Numbered from the stretch's first letter, positions 1 through 9,032 are shown. The stretch is DNA of 64,000 nt from Phocaeicola massiliensis B84634 = Timone 84634 = DSM 17679 = JCM 13223 (GCF_000382445.1 NZ_KB905474.1:62001-126000), one strand, 5' to 3'. Numbers and translations are program-made. Notes: generated from the sequence alone by a model not told the origin.

Positions 1-1
1 G

Positions 2-793
2 CGTTTCATCTTGAAAGACTGGAGCTACTTGTACATCAAGCTGAACAATGGAGAATATATGTCTACAGGTAACTGTAACAACCTGAGTCTGGGATTCACC
101 TTGGCACGTAACTCTACGGATAACCCGATATTCCCGCGTCGCGGTTCTGAATTCTCGGCATCAGTACAACTGACTCCGCCGTATTCATTGTTCAGCAACA
201 AGGATTATTCCACTTACGGAAAAGACGACTATGATGAAGCTGCAAGTATGTTTAACTGGATTGAATACCATAAATGGAAGTTCAAAGCCAAAACCTATAC
301 AGCATTGACAGGTGCCTCAAAATGTCCGGTGATCATGACACGTGCAGAGTTCGGTCTGTTGGGTCACTATAACAAATACAAGAAGTCTCCGTTTGAAACA
401 TTCTATATGGGTGGTGACGGTATGACCGGATACAGTACAAGCTACGCTTCAGAAACCATAGCATTGCGTGGTTATGAAAACGGTGCATTGACACCTTATG
501 GTAGCGAGGGGTATGCTTATGTACGCTTAGGTGCCGAGTTGAGATATCCGTTGATGCTGGAGAACTCAACAAGTATCTATGCATTAGGATTTGTTGAAGG
601 CGGTAATGCTTGGACGGAAGTCGGCAAATTCAACCCGTTCAGTTTGAAGCGTTCAGCCGGTGTCGGTGTCCGTATCTTCTTACCGATGATTGGTATGATG
701 GGTATCGACTGGGCATACGGTTTCGATAAGATTAACGGTAGCAGCCAATATGGTGGCAGCCAGTTCCACTTCATCTTAGGACAAGAGTTTTAA
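2..793 (+). CDS. bamA: Outer membrane assembly factor BamA, C-terminal part (5' end outside window)
   Basis: The open frame runs in from the left edge and no start codon is visible, so this is the C-terminal end of a larger gene. What remains is the beta-barrel part of the Omp85/BamA family, which folds and inserts outer-membrane proteins. An IALRGYENG stretch matches the conserved L6 RGF/Y motif of Omp85 barrels. The protein ends in alternating hydrophobic strands with a terminal Phe, as outer-membrane barrels do. The POTRA domains would lie upstream. The next two genes are Skp-type periplasmic chaperones that carry barrel precursors to BamA, which supports the call. Confidence 0.9.
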   Translation, partial: RFILKDWSYLYIKLNNGEYMSTGNCNNLSLGFTLARNSTDNPIFPRRGSEFSASVQLTPPYSLFSNKDYSTYGKDDYDEAASMFNWIEYHKWKFKAKTYTALTGASKCPVIMTRAEFGLLGHYNKYKKSPFETFYMGGDGMTGYSTSYASETIALRGYENGALTPYGSEGYAYVRLGAELRYPLMLENSTSIYALGFVEGGNAWTEVGKFNPFSLKRSAGVGVRIFLPMIGMMGIDWAYGFDKINGSSQYGGSQFHFILGQEF

Positions 794-815
794 TAACCCA
801 TAAAACAAAGTGATT

Positions 816-1331
816 ATGAAAAAGGCTATTCTATTATCTCTATTATTTGTGGCTTGTGCATTCACAGCCAGCGCGCAAAAGTTTGCTTTGATTGATATGG
901 AGTATATTCTGAAAAATATCCCTGCATACGAACAGGCAAATAACCAATTGAATCAGGCTTCCCAACAATATCAGGCCGAAATAGAAGCTAAAGCCAAAGA
1001 AGCCGAAGCACTGTATAAGGATTATCAGAAAACAGCCTCTTCATTGTCTGCCGCACAGAAATCTCAGAAAGAAGAAGCGATTATTGCTAAAGAAAAAGAA
1101 GCGGCAGAACTGAGAAAGAAATACTTTGGTCCGGAAGGAGAAATGGCTAAAAAGCAACAAGCGCTGATTAACCCTATTCAGGACAAAATATATGAAGCAG
1201 TGAAGCAGATAGCCCAGCAAAACGGATACGATGCGGTAGTCGACCGTTCATCTGCTCAAAGTATTATTTTTGCGTCTCCGCGTATTGATATCAGCAATGA
1301 AGTGCTCTCAAAACTAGGATATTCAAATTAA
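816..1331 (+). CDS. Skp/OmpH family periplasmic chaperone (first copy)
   Basis: An 171-residue secreted protein with an N-terminal signal peptide (MKKAILLSLLFVACAFTASA, cleaved before QKF). A long Ala/Glu/Lys/Gln-rich coiled coil follows, the tentacle part of the Skp prefoldin-like trimer. Skp holds unfolded outer-membrane proteins in the periplasm. The ATG at 816 was preferred over an in-frame GTG at 810 because it starts the signal peptide cleanly. It lies 22 nt after bamA and is followed by a second Skp-like gene, so the three are probably co-transcribed. The tail (YDAVVDRSSAQSIIFAS) closes the body domain as in the family. Confidence 0.88.
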   Translation: MKKAILLSLLFVACAFTASAQKFALIDMEYILKNIPAYEQANNQLNQASQQYQAEIEAKAKEAEALYKDYQKTASSLSAAQKSQKEEAIIAKEKEAAELRKKYFGPEGEMAKKQQALINPIQDKIYEAVKQIAQQNGYDAVVDRSSAQSIIFASPRIDISNEVLSKLGYSN

Positions 1332-1387
1332 TTTCATACATTTGCATCCGATAATCAAATTTGCAATAACTAATAAAAAATAGAACT

Positions 1388-1891
1388 ATGTTGAAGAAAA
1401 TTGCTTTATTACTTTTACTTATCGCTCCAATGAGCGTATTTGCACAGAAATTCGGTCATGTTAAATTTGCAGAGATTCTCACTGTTATGCCGGAATACAC
1501 CAAGGCTCAGACTGATATTCAGGCTCAGCAAAAACAATATGAAGATGAAATGAAACGTGCTTCAGATGAATTGACTAAGAAATTCACTGAGTACCAACAA
1601 GAACAGGCTAACTTGCCTAAGAATATCCAGGAAAGACGCCAGAAAGAATTGCAGGAACTGAACGAAAAAGGTATGCAGTTTCAGGCAGACGCTCAACAGC
1701 AGTTGCAGAAAGCATACGCCGAAATGATGGAACCTATCTATAAGAAGATAGATGATGCCATCAAAGCAGTCGGACAAGAAGGCGGATATGTTTATATCTT
1801 TGACCTGAACAGAACTGATATTCCTTTTGTAAACGAGTCATTGTCTACAGACGTTACTCCGGCAGTTAAAGGTAAATTAGGACTTAAATAA
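1388..1891 (+). CDS. Skp/OmpH family periplasmic chaperone (second copy)
   Basis: A 167-residue protein with a signal peptide ending near FAQ and the same short-strand/long-coiled-coil/short-strand plan as its upstream neighbour (QKFGHVKFAEIL at the N-terminus, YVYIFDLNRTDIPFVN near the C-terminus). Two tandem Skp paralogs behind bamA are a common Bacteroidetes arrangement. The two proteins are clearly diverged, so the duplication is old. They may form mixed trimers or carry different clients. That is inference. Confidence 0.87.
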   Translation: MLKKIALLLLLIAPMSVFAQKFGHVKFAEILTVMPEYTKAQTDIQAQQKQYEDEMKRASDELTKKFTEYQQEQANLPKNIQERRQKELQELNEKGMQFQADAQQQLQKAYAEMMEPIYKKIDDAIKAVGQEGGYVYIFDLNRTDIPFVNESLSTDVTPAVKGKLGLK

Positions 1892-1912
1892 TTCAGATAA
1901 CCCCTTCGGGCG

Positions 1913-1968
1913 CGGATTACACAGATTTCACGGACTTATTTATAACCGTGTTAATCCGTGTAATCCGT
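1913..1968 (+). terminator. Large imperfect palindrome, probable terminator or interspersed repeat
   Basis: The left arm (cggattacacagatttcac) is nearly complementary to the right arm (gtgttaatccgtgtaatccg), separated by an AT-rich loop. A TTTTT run follows at 1972-1976. It sits between the second skp gene and murI, so it can end transcription of the bamA-skp operon. The two arms also contain internally repeated attac/taatcc words, which suggests a member of a dispersed palindromic family rather than a simple terminator. Confidence 0.6.
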
Positions 1969-1989
1969 GCCTTTTTATAGACCATTGTC

Positions 1990-2841
1990 ATGAATCAACC
2001 ATCTTCTTCCCTTTCAACCGGTGCTATCGGTGTTTTTGATTCCGGTTATGGCGGACTGACTATTCTGGATAAAATCCGGGAATTCATGCCCGAATATGAT
2101 TATATCTATTTAGGAGATAATGCACGTACCCCTTATGGCACGCGCTCATTCGAAGTGGTCTATGAATTTACCCTTCAAGCTGTAAACAAACTCTTTGCAT
2201 TGGGTTGCCCACTGGTTATATTGGCTTGTAACACTGCGTCAGCCAAAGCACTCCGCACCATCCAACAGATGAACTTACCCCAATCAAATGACCCTACCCG
2301 CCGCGTACTCGGAGTGATACGCCCTACTGCCGAATGCATAGGAACCATCACCTATACACGGCATATCGGCATACTTGCCACCGCCGGTACCATCAAATCC
2401 CAATCCTATCCGCTGGAAGTACATAAACTATTTCCCGATATCAAAGTGACAGGTTTGGCATGTCCCATGTGGGTGCCATTGGTTGAGAATAATGAATTCC
2501 GGTCTCCCGGTGCAGATTATTTTGTGAAACAATATATCGACCGCCTGCTGGAAGCAGACCCGAAAATCGATACTATTGTCCTGGGATGCACCCATTACCC
2601 GTTACTCATAGATAAAATCAAGCAGTTCACTCCTTCTCATATACAAATCATAGCGCAAGGAGAGTATGTGGCACACAGTTTGCGCGATTATCTAGACCGA
2701 CACACGGAGATGGATGCCCGTTGCACCAAGAGCAACAGCTGCCGTTTTCTGACGACCGAAAGTCCGGGTAAGTTTGAAGAATCCGCTTCCATCTTTCTAC
2801 GTCAGGAGAATATAAAAGTAGAAAGTATTACTTTGGAATAA
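1990..2841 (+). CDS. murI: Glutamate racemase
   Basis: A 283-residue cytoplasmic enzyme that converts L-glutamate to D-glutamate for peptidoglycan. The family landmarks are present: GVFDSGYGGL near the N-terminus, the first catalytic cysteine in LACNTAS (Cys80), and the second in LGCTHYPL (Cys200). The length is normal for MurI. It follows the bamA-skp-skp genes in the same orientation after a palindrome, so it may be read from its own promoter or by read-through. Confidence 0.95.
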   Translation: MNQPSSSLSTGAIGVFDSGYGGLTILDKIREFMPEYDYIYLGDNARTPYGTRSFEVVYEFTLQAVNKLFALGCPLVILACNTASAKALRTIQQMNLPQSNDPTRRVLGVIRPTAECIGTITYTRHIGILATAGTIKSQSYPLEVHKLFPDIKVTGLACPMWVPLVENNEFRSPGADYFVKQYIDRLLEADPKIDTIVLGCTHYPLLIDKIKQFTPSHIQIIAQGEYVAHSLRDYLDRHTEMDARCTKSNSCRFLTTESPGKFEESASIFLRQENIKVESITLE

Positions 2842-2893
2842 CCTTTTGCTCCCCCTGTCTGTTATAGCATCATTACCTATTTATGAAAAGATT

Positions 2894-3766
2894 ATGTATG
2901 CCAATAAAGTAAAAAAAATAGCTGCCGTACACGATTTGTCCGGTGCAGGGCGTGTCTCGCTGACCGTCGTCATTCCCATTCTCTCCTCCATGGGCTTTCA
3001 AGTGTGTCCGCTTCCCACAGCAGTATTATCCAGTCACACTCAGTTTCCTCATTTCTCTTTCCTCGACCTGACGGACGAAATGCCTAAGATTATTGCCGAA
3101 TGGAAAAAGCTGGAAGTACAGTTTGATGCCATTTATACTGGCTATCTGGGCTCACCCAGACAAATCCAAATCGTATCGGGATTTATCAATGACTTCCGCC
3201 GACCGGACAGTCTCGTCGTTATTGATCCCGTGTTGGGTGACAATGGCAAATTATATACCAACTTCGACAAAGAGATGATTATCGAAATGCGCCACCTTAT
3301 CACTCAAGCCGATGTCATTACCCCCAATCTAACCGAACTGTTCTATCTGCTGGACAAACCCTACAAAGCCGAGAACTCGGACGAAGAACTCAAAGCCTAC
3401 CTGCACGAACTTTCGGACAAAGGTCCTGAAACCGTCATCATTACCAGTATTCCGGTACAAGGCGACCCACGAAAGACTTCAGTATACGCCTATAACCGTT
3501 CGAGCAACCGCTATTGGAAAGTAACCTGCCCCTACCTGCCTGCCCACTATCCGGGTACAGGAGATACATTTACAAGCGTCATTACCGGTTCTTTAATGCA
3601 AGGCGACAGTCTGCCCATTGCCTTGGATCGTGCCACACAATTTATTCTGCAAGGCATCCGTGCCACATTCGGCTACGAATATGACAATCGGGAAGGTATC
3701 TTATTGGAAAAGGTGCTTCATAATCTGGATATGCCCATCCAAATCAGCAGTTACGAACTAATTTAA
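2894..3766 (+). CDS. Pyridoxal/pyridoxamine kinase (PdxY/ThiD-type ribokinase fold)
   Basis: Phosphorylates a B6 vitamer to give pyridoxal 5'-phosphate or its precursor (family knowledge). The frame is open from a TTG at 2846, but the ATG at 2894 begins the conserved core (KKIAAVHDLSGAGRVSLTVV) and is chosen here, giving 290 residues. IDPVLGDNG and the YPGTGDTF anion-hole/catalytic-Asp motif near residue 220 are the hallmarks of the PfkB-like B6 kinases. It is convergent with the following permease gene, with only 23 nt between the stop codons. Exact substrate preference cannot be read from sequence. Confidence 0.85.
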   Translation: MYANKVKKIAAVHDLSGAGRVSLTVVIPILSSMGFQVCPLPTAVLSSHTQFPHFSFLDLTDEMPKIIAEWKKLEVQFDAIYTGYLGSPRQIQIVSGFINDFRRPDSLVVIDPVLGDNGKLYTNFDKEMIIEMRHLITQADVITPNLTELFYLLDKPYKAENSDEELKAYLHELSDKGPETVIITSIPVQGDPRKTSVYAYNRSSNRYWKVTCPYLPAHYPGTGDTFTSVITGSLMQGDSLPIALDRATQFILQGIRATFGYEYDNREGILLEKVLHNLDMPIQISSYELI

Positions 3767-3789
3767 CCGGAAATAAGGAGAAAAGAGAA

Positions 3790-5025
3790 TCACAACAAAC
3801 GACGGCTGAGGTAACGCACAGGATACCAGACTGAAAGGAAGCCTACCACCAATACCGTAAGGAACACCAGCACAATGTCCCAGGCATGTACACTGACCGG
3901 ATAGGCATCCACCACAAAGTTTCCGGCTGCTCCTGAGCCGCCTCCCAACGCAATCAAGCCAAACTCCTGTTGGATAAAGCACAAAACCAATCCCAATCCG
4001 ACCCCGATGATTGCTCCGAAGAAGGAAATCATACGCCCTTCAAGCAAAAATATCCGCGTTATCAGTTTATCATTTGCTCCCAAATTACGCAATGTCACCA
4101 CATCTGCCCGCTTATCAATAATAAGCATGGAAAGGGAACCTATCACATTAAAACACGCAATCATCAGAATAAAAGTCAGAAACAGATAAGAGATGAGTTT
4201 CTCTATCTCCATAATACGAAATGTATCCACCTGTTGCTCATATCGGTCCTGTACCCGAAAACCATCGCCCAAAATCGCCTGTATCTTCTTCTTGACGCTA
4301 CCAATATTGACATCAGACTTTAATTTCAGTTCAACAGAACTCACCTCCGTATCATATTGAAACAGCTTACGGGCAAATTGCAACGAAGTCAGAATATATG
4401 AAGCATCATATTTTTGCTGATTCACAGCAAACACCAGCCCGCTGGAGAACAAATTGGCCGAGTTGAAGCTGGCTGCCGGGTTAGCCATGTTGACCTTTGC
4501 TCCCCGCTTGGGAGCATAAATTTCCAACGGATCCAGAAAACGAATTCCAGTACCAAGTATCGAAACCAACTCAATGCCCGGAATGGCATAATCCGCCACT
4601 TCATCATGGAGCAACAATTCCCCTCGCCCAAACAAGATACTGTCTATGGGAGTCAGACGGTCAAAATTATCCTCTACCCCTTTTATTACCGCCATAGTCT
4701 GTCTGCCCTTATACTGAACCATCGCATTTTCCTCCAACGATTCGGAAAAGACGGCTACCTCAGGCAACTTCTTCAACTCCAGAATACGTTCATCCTGCCC
4801 GTCAAAAACCTTTCCGGTGGTTGCCGTAATCTTCAATTCCGGGTCAAAGGCAGTGAAAAAGGTAGCTACTACATCCTGAAATCCATTAAAGACGGACAAT
4901 GTACATACCATTGCCAATGTAGCCAAAGCTACTCCACAAACCGAAATAGCTGATATGACATTAATGGCATTATGCGATTTCTTAGAGAAAAGGTAGCGCT
5001 TCGCTATATAAAAGGGGAAATTCAC
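3790..5025 (-). CDS. LolC/LolE-type ABC transporter permease (FtsX family)
   Basis: A 411-residue inner-membrane protein with the MacB/FtsX plan: an N-terminal membrane segment (about residues 20-45), a large periplasmic domain, then three membrane segments in the C-terminal third. The N-terminus (NFPFYIAKRYLFSKKSHNAI) matches lipoprotein-releasing permeases that extract lipoproteins from the inner membrane for LolA. Its ATPase partner is not in this window. It lies 6 nt downstream of rbfA in the same leftward operon, as commonly seen in Bacteroides. LolC/E versus a general FtsX exporter cannot be separated with certainty. Confidence 0.82.
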   Translation of the reverse strand: MNFPFYIAKRYLFSKKSHNAINVISAISVCGVALATLAMVCTLSVFNGFQDVVATFFTAFDPELKITATTGKVFDGQDERILELKKLPEVAVFSESLEENAMVQYKGRQTMAVIKGVEDNFDRLTPIDSILFGRGELLLHDEVADYAIPGIELVSILGTGIRFLDPLEIYAPKRGAKVNMANPAASFNSANLFSSGLVFAVNQQKYDASYILTSLQFARKLFQYDTEVSSVELKLKSDVNIGSVKKKIQAILGDGFRVQDRYEQQVDTFRIMEIEKLISYLFLTFILMIACFNVIGSLSMLIIDKRADVVTLRNLGANDKLITRIFLLEGRMISFFGAIIGVGLGLVLCFIQQEFGLIALGGGSGAAGNFVVDAYPVSVHAWDIVLVFLTVLVVGFLSVWYPVRYLSRRLL

Positions 5026-5031
5026 CGTTGG

Positions 5032-5367
5032 TTATTTTTTCAACAGTTCATCAATACGTTCGACATAATCCAGCGAATCATCCACAAAGAACTTCAGTTC
5101 GGGAATGATACGTAACTGATGACGTACGCGCGTACCCAGTTCAAAGCGAATAGACTTCATATTATCATTGATGTTCTTTACTATTTCCTGACTCTTCTCC
5201 GAAGGGAACACGCTGAGGTAAACACGCGCTATACTCATATCCGGACTGATGCGAACCGCACTTACCGACACCAATACACCGTTCATTGCTTTAGTCTGAA
5301 GCAGGAAAATCTCGCTCAATTCTTTTTGAATAAGACGGGAAATCTTATTTTGTCTGGTCGTTTCCAT
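5032..5367 (-). CDS. rbfA: Ribosome-binding factor A
   Basis: A 111-residue KH-fold protein that helps late 30S maturation by acting near the 5' end of 16S rRNA (family knowledge). The sequence shows the family start (TTRQNKISRLIQKELSEIFL), a central VSVSAVRISPDMSIARVYLS strand-helix unit, and a C-terminal PELKFFVDDSLDYVERI. It is the second of three leftward genes (O-methyltransferase, rbfA, lol-type permease) spaced 14 and 6 nt apart, so probably one transcript. Confidence 0.92.
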   Translation of the reverse strand: METTRQNKISRLIQKELSEIFLLQTKAMNGVLVSVSAVRISPDMSIARVYLSVFPSEKSQEIVKNINDNMKSIRFELGTRVRHQLRIIPELKFFVDDSLDYVERIDELLKK

Positions 5368-5381
5368 ATTACTACTTATTT

Positions 5382-6020
5382 TTATTTCTTTCTTATTATT
5401 GTCAGTCCGTCACGCAAGGGCAGAATCACTTTCTCTACCCTTGAGTCGGTTGCCACCAAATCATTAAATTTCTTGATACCGATAGTTTGAAGGTCGGTAT
5501 GATGCGGTTCTTCCAACACATGGCCATCCCACAACGTATTGTCCGCTATGATGTAACCACCCGGCGAAAGCATCTTCAATACCAGCTCATAATATTCGAT
5601 ATACTTACGCTTGTCACCGTCTACAAACGCCAGATCAAACGTAATGTTCATATCCGGCAACAACTGTAATGCATCACCGATATAAAATTTTATTTTGTCA
5701 GCGTAAGGCGAGCCCTCCAACCACGGACGAGTAAAATCCTCTTGTTCGTCATTAATCTCAAAGGTATGCAGCATGGCTCCTTCTTCGAGACCTTCGGCCA
5801 AACATAATGCAGAATAACCACTGTAAGTACCTATTTCGAGTACCTGACGAGGGCGTATCATCCGCACAAACATTTTAAGCATACGCCCCTGCAAATGTCC
5901 CGAAGCCATGCGGGGACGCAATAACTTGACGTGCGTATCACGATAAAGAGCCTTCAGATAATCACTTTCTTCATCAATATGCTGAAGGATATATTCGTCA
6001 ATAGCATCTGTTTCTTTCAT
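5382..6020 (-). CDS. SAM-dependent O-methyltransferase (class I, CCoAOMT-like)
   Basis: A 212-residue Rossmann-fold methyltransferase. The SAM-binding motif I is LEIGTYSGYS, followed by the acidic motif II region (HTFEINDEQ) and the motif around LAFVDGDKRKY, which in the caffeoyl-CoA/catechol OMT family carries metal and cofactor contacts. The bacterial substrate is unknown. It begins 11 nt after the pyruvate kinase stop, so it probably belongs to the same leftward operon. Confidence 0.85.
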   Translation of the reverse strand: MKETDAIDEYILQHIDEESDYLKALYRDTHVKLLRPRMASGHLQGRMLKMFVRMIRPRQVLEIGTYSGYSALCLAEGLEEGAMLHTFEINDEQEDFTRPWLEGSPYADKIKFYIGDALQLLPDMNITFDLAFVDGDKRKYIEYYELVLKMLSPGGYIIADNTLWDGHVLEEPHHTDLQTIGIKKFNDLVATDSRVEKVILPLRDGLTIIRKK

Positions 6021-6031
6021 GCCTACCGATA

Positions 6032-7495
6032 TTATAAATAACGGTTACGGTTGGGAAGCACATAATCCATCGCATACTTCAGCACATCTCCCACCACATT
6101 GATTTCGAGGAATGAAGTCTGCGTTCCCTGCTTACCGCTACTCAGGTATGCCACCATATCGCTCTCGCACAACACACCATCGTCCAGCAATTTGCGCAAA
6201 GCAGCAAAATAGTAAGCTTGTCCGTTTGCTTTTTCAGGCATATAAATGGCTTCTACACCATATGACAAAGCCAAATGACGCATGGTCTTTTCTTTATAAC
6301 AGATAGCCAATACCGGATACTTTCCGCGGAAAGCTGCAATATTACGCGCTGTACGTCCACTGAAACTATCGGTAATAATAGCACGAATCTTCAATTTGCT
6401 GGTTGCCTTTACCGCCTGTTTTGCAAGAAATGCAGTCACATCATTAGAAGACTCGTCCAAAGGAATTCGGATATCATTTTCCGACAATTTATCTTTCTCT
6501 GCCTGAGCTGCCACTTTGGTCATAGTCTTTACCGCTTCCACCGGATATTTTCCATATGCAGTTTCACCACTCAGCATCAAAGCATCCGTCCGATAATAAA
6601 TAGCATTGGCAATATCAGTAACCTCCGCACGGGTAGGACGCGGATTATTAATCATGGTATGCAACATCTGGGTAGCCACGATTACCGGTTTCTTAGCTAA
6701 AATACACTTACGGATTAACATACGCTGAATGCCCGGAATACGTTCTTGCGGAACTTCGATACCCAAATCTCCGCGCGCCACCATCACGCCATCCGCCACT
6801 TCCAGAATCTCGTCAATGTTGTCAACACCTTCCTGATTCTCAATCTTGGCAATAATCTTGATATCGCTACCATATGTATCCAATATCTGGCGAATATCCA
6901 ATACATCCTGCTTGTTTCTGACAAAAGAATGGGCAATATAATCGATATCCTTCTCGATAGCATACAATATATTGTTACGGTCTTTTTCTGTCAGCGAAGG
7001 AAGATTGATGCGAACACCCGGAACATTTACACTTTTACGGTTTCCTAAAGTAGCCTCATTCTGCACCTCACAAACCAAATATTCATCGGTTTTATCTACT
7101 ACACGCAATTCCAAATCACCATCATCAATCAATATATCGCCATCCACCTGGAGGTCATGCACAAAGCCGGGGTAAGATACGGCAATACATTCACGGGTTG
7201 TCTCCTGATTAGGATTACCGACAATTTTCACGCGATCACCAATCTTATAAGGAATAGGTTCACCGCCTGTGATAGCAGTTGTACGCACTTCAGGCCCTTT
7301 TGTATCCATCAATATAGCAATGCGATTGGAAACCTCACGCACATTTCTAATCAACTTCTCGAAACCTTCACGCGAAGCATGCGCCGTGTTCATACGAACT
7401 ACATTCATACCTGCCTTAAATAGGTCTCTAATAAATTCAACTTCGCAACGCTCATCTGAGATAGACGCCACGATTTTTGTCTGTTTCAACATCAT
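6032..7495 (-). CDS. pyk: Pyruvate kinase
   Basis: A 487-residue glycolytic enzyme that turns phosphoenolpyruvate and ADP into pyruvate and ATP. The core motifs are clear: NTAHASREGF and DTKGPEVRT in the N-terminal barrel, the catalytic-lysine signature IIAKIENQEGVDNIDEI, and VARGDLGIEVP. A C-terminal allosteric domain is present. Two adjacent ATG codons (7495 and 7492) are equally possible starts. It is first in a leftward group that continues with an O-methyltransferase, rbfA and a Lol-type permease, and lies 33 nt downstream of aroQ. Confidence 0.96.
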   Translation of the reverse strand: MMLKQTKIVASISDERCEVEFIRDLFKAGMNVVRMNTAHASREGFEKLIRNVREVSNRIAILMDTKGPEVRTTAITGGEPIPYKIGDRVKIVGNPNQETTRECIAVSYPGFVHDLQVDGDILIDDGDLELRVVDKTDEYLVCEVQNEATLGNRKSVNVPGVRINLPSLTEKDRNNILYAIEKDIDYIAHSFVRNKQDVLDIRQILDTYGSDIKIIAKIENQEGVDNIDEILEVADGVMVARGDLGIEVPQERIPGIQRMLIRKCILAKKPVIVATQMLHTMINNPRPTRAEVTDIANAIYYRTDALMLSGETAYGKYPVEAVKTMTKVAAQAEKDKLSENDIRIPLDESSNDVTAFLAKQAVKATSKLKIRAIITDSFSGRTARNIAAFRGKYPVLAICYKEKTMRHLALSYGVEAIYMPEKANGQAYYFAALRKLLDDGVLCESDMVAYLSSGKQGTQTSFLEINVVGDVLKYAMDYVLPNRNRYL

Positions 7496-7528
7496 AATCT
7501 TATCACCTTTTATATACGTACCTAAAAA

Positions 7529-7951
7529 TTATTTCTTCATCAACAACGCTTCTATCGCCAACCGATAGGAAACCAGCCCGAACCCGCAAATCACTCCTAC
7601 ACAAGCACACGAAATCATTGATTTATGGCGAAACTCCTCGCGGGCATGCACATTCGAAATATGCACTTCAATCACCGGAGCCGTCACAGCCCGTATAGCA
7701 TCCTGCAAAGCGATAGAAGTATGGGTATATGCTCCGGCATTCAACACAATACCGTCATAATCAAACCCTACCTCATGAATCTTATTTATCATCTCCCCCT
7801 CCACGTTCGACTGATAATACTCAATCTCAATATCGTGATAAGCACGTTTCAAATCTGCCAAATAGTCTTCAAATGAAACAGCCCCATAAATGGAAGGTTC
7901 ACGTTTGCCTAATAAATTGATATTAGGTCCATTAATAATTTGTATTTTCAT
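7529..7951 (-). CDS. aroQ: 3-dehydroquinate dehydratase, type II
   Basis: A 140-residue enzyme of the shikimate pathway (3-dehydroquinate to 3-dehydroshikimate). The type II signatures are present: INGPNINLLGKREPSIYG with the catalytic tyrosine, QSNVEGEMINKIHE, LNAGAYTHTSIALQDA, and EVHISNVHAREEFR with the catalytic histidine. The length fits the small dodecameric family. It is divergent from xerD, with two -7 boxes in the 66-nt gap, and is followed by pyk. Confidence 0.96.
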   Translation of the reverse strand: MKIQIINGPNINLLGKREPSIYGAVSFEDYLADLKRAYHDIEIEYYQSNVEGEMINKIHEVGFDYDGIVLNAGAYTHTSIALQDAIRAVTAPVIEVHISNVHAREEFRHKSMISCACVGVICGFGLVSYRLAIEALLMKK

Positions 7952-7976
7952 ATTTAATGCTTTGTCTGAATTTTAA

Positions 7977-7984
7977 TACCTTTG
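7977..7984 (+). promoter_or_regulatory. Bacteroidetes -7 box (TACCTTTG) for xerD
   Basis: TACCTTTG matches the TAnnTTTG consensus and lies 33 nt before the xerD start codon. No good TTTG box was found 19-21 nt upstream. It faces the aroQ promoter box at 8000-8007 on the other strand, so the two start sites fall almost on top of each other. Confidence 0.55.
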
Positions 7985-7999
7985 CAGGGAATTTGGGTA

Positions 8000-8007
8000 C
8001 AAAGTTA
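8000..8007 (-). promoter_or_regulatory. Bacteroidetes -7 box (TAACTTTG) for aroQ
   Basis: On the minus strand this reads TAACTTTG, a full match to TAnnTTTG, about 49 nt upstream of the aroQ start. It overlaps the transcribed region of xerD, so the two promoters face into each other and could interfere. Confidence 0.45.
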
Positions 8008-8017
8008 GAAAAAAGAA

Positions 8018-8944
8018 ATGAAAAGAACCGAGAAAACGGACAAGATATTAGCGAAATACAAGCAATATTTAAAGTTGGAGAAATCCCTATCTACCAATAC
8101 GGTAGAGGCTTATCTCACAGATTTGGACAAACTAATGGCCTATCTGACCCTTGAAAACCTCCATCCATTAGAGGTAACATTAGAGCATTTGGAAACATTT
8201 TCGGCCGGATTACGCGACATAGGCATTCACCCCCGTTCACAAGCACGTATCCTGTCGGGCATCCGGTCTTTTTATCACTTTCTCGTGCTCGAAGATTATC
8301 TCGAGACCGACCCGACCGAGCTGCTTGAGTCTCCGCAAATAGGATTCAAACTGCCCGAAGTGCTCACCGTGGAAGAGATAGACCGTCTCATAGAGAGTAT
8401 AGACAGAAGCACCAAAGAAGGACAACGAAACCGAGCCATCCTCGAGACACTCTACAGTTGCGGGCTTCGCGTATCCGAACTCTGCAACCTGAAGTTATCC
8501 GACCTGTACTTAAATGAAAACTTCATCAAAGTGGAAGGGAAAGGGAGCAAACAACGCCTGGTTCCCATCTCGCCACGAGCTGTAAAAGAAATTAATCTAT
8601 ATTTCCCCGACCGCAACCAAATGAAGATTAAACCCGGCTTCGAGGATTTTCTATTCATCAGCAACTTTGGAAAAAACATCTCGCGCATCATGGTTTTCCA
8701 CATTATTAAAGAATTATCCGAGCGCATCGGCCTGAAAAAGACCATCAGTCCCCATACCTTCCGCCATTCCTTTGCCACACACCTACTTGAAGGAGGAGCG
8801 AATTTACGTGCCATTCAATGTATGTTGGGACACGAAAGTATCGGGACTACAGAAATTTATACACACATTGACCGCAATATGCTACGCAGTGAAATCATTG
8901 AGCATCATCCCCGTAACATCAAATTCAGAGAGGAACATAAATAA
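8018..8944 (+). CDS. xerD: Site-specific tyrosine recombinase XerD-type
   Basis: A 308-residue tyrosine recombinase that resolves chromosome dimers at dif together with its partner Xer protein (family knowledge). All catalytic residues are visible: Arg151 (SCGLRVSEL), Lys175 (EGKGSKQR), His246 and Arg249 (PHTFRHSFATH), His272 (LGHESI) and nucleophile Tyr281 (TTEIYTH). The N-terminal SAM-like DNA-binding domain (residues 1-105) is complete. Its place among housekeeping genes and lack of mobile-element neighbours fit a core Xer protein rather than an integrase. XerD rather than XerC is inferred from overall resemblance. Confidence 0.9.
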   Translation: MKRTEKTDKILAKYKQYLKLEKSLSTNTVEAYLTDLDKLMAYLTLENLHPLEVTLEHLETFSAGLRDIGIHPRSQARILSGIRSFYHFLVLEDYLETDPTELLESPQIGFKLPEVLTVEEIDRLIESIDRSTKEGQRNRAILETLYSCGLRVSELCNLKLSDLYLNENFIKVEGKGSKQRLVPISPRAVKEINLYFPDRNQMKIKPGFEDFLFISNFGKNISRIMVFHIIKELSERIGLKKTISPHTFRHSFATHLLEGGANLRAIQCMLGHESIGTTEIYTHIDRNMLRSEIIEHHPRNIKFREEHK

Positions 8945-9024
8945 AGTGTTCATTGCTATATCCTTTTTTAAGATATTTTGAAAAAAAAGGTCCGCTTAAA
9001 GTTAGCATATAATAGAGTTTTTTC

Positions 9025-9032
9025 TATCTTTG
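9025..9032 (+). promoter_or_regulatory. Promoter of the TPR lipoprotein gene (TTAG-N19-TATCTTTG)
   Basis: TATCTTTG fits the -7 consensus. TTAG at 9002-9005 stands 19 nt upstream, a three-of-four match to the -33 TTTG box. A leader of about 70 nt separates the predicted start site from the ATG at 9106. Confidence 0.6.

Noticed and set aside
8018-8944. Integrase of a mobile element
   Set aside because: Its setting is entirely housekeeping, the protein has the standard Xer length, and no attachment-site repeats or mobile genes are next to it.
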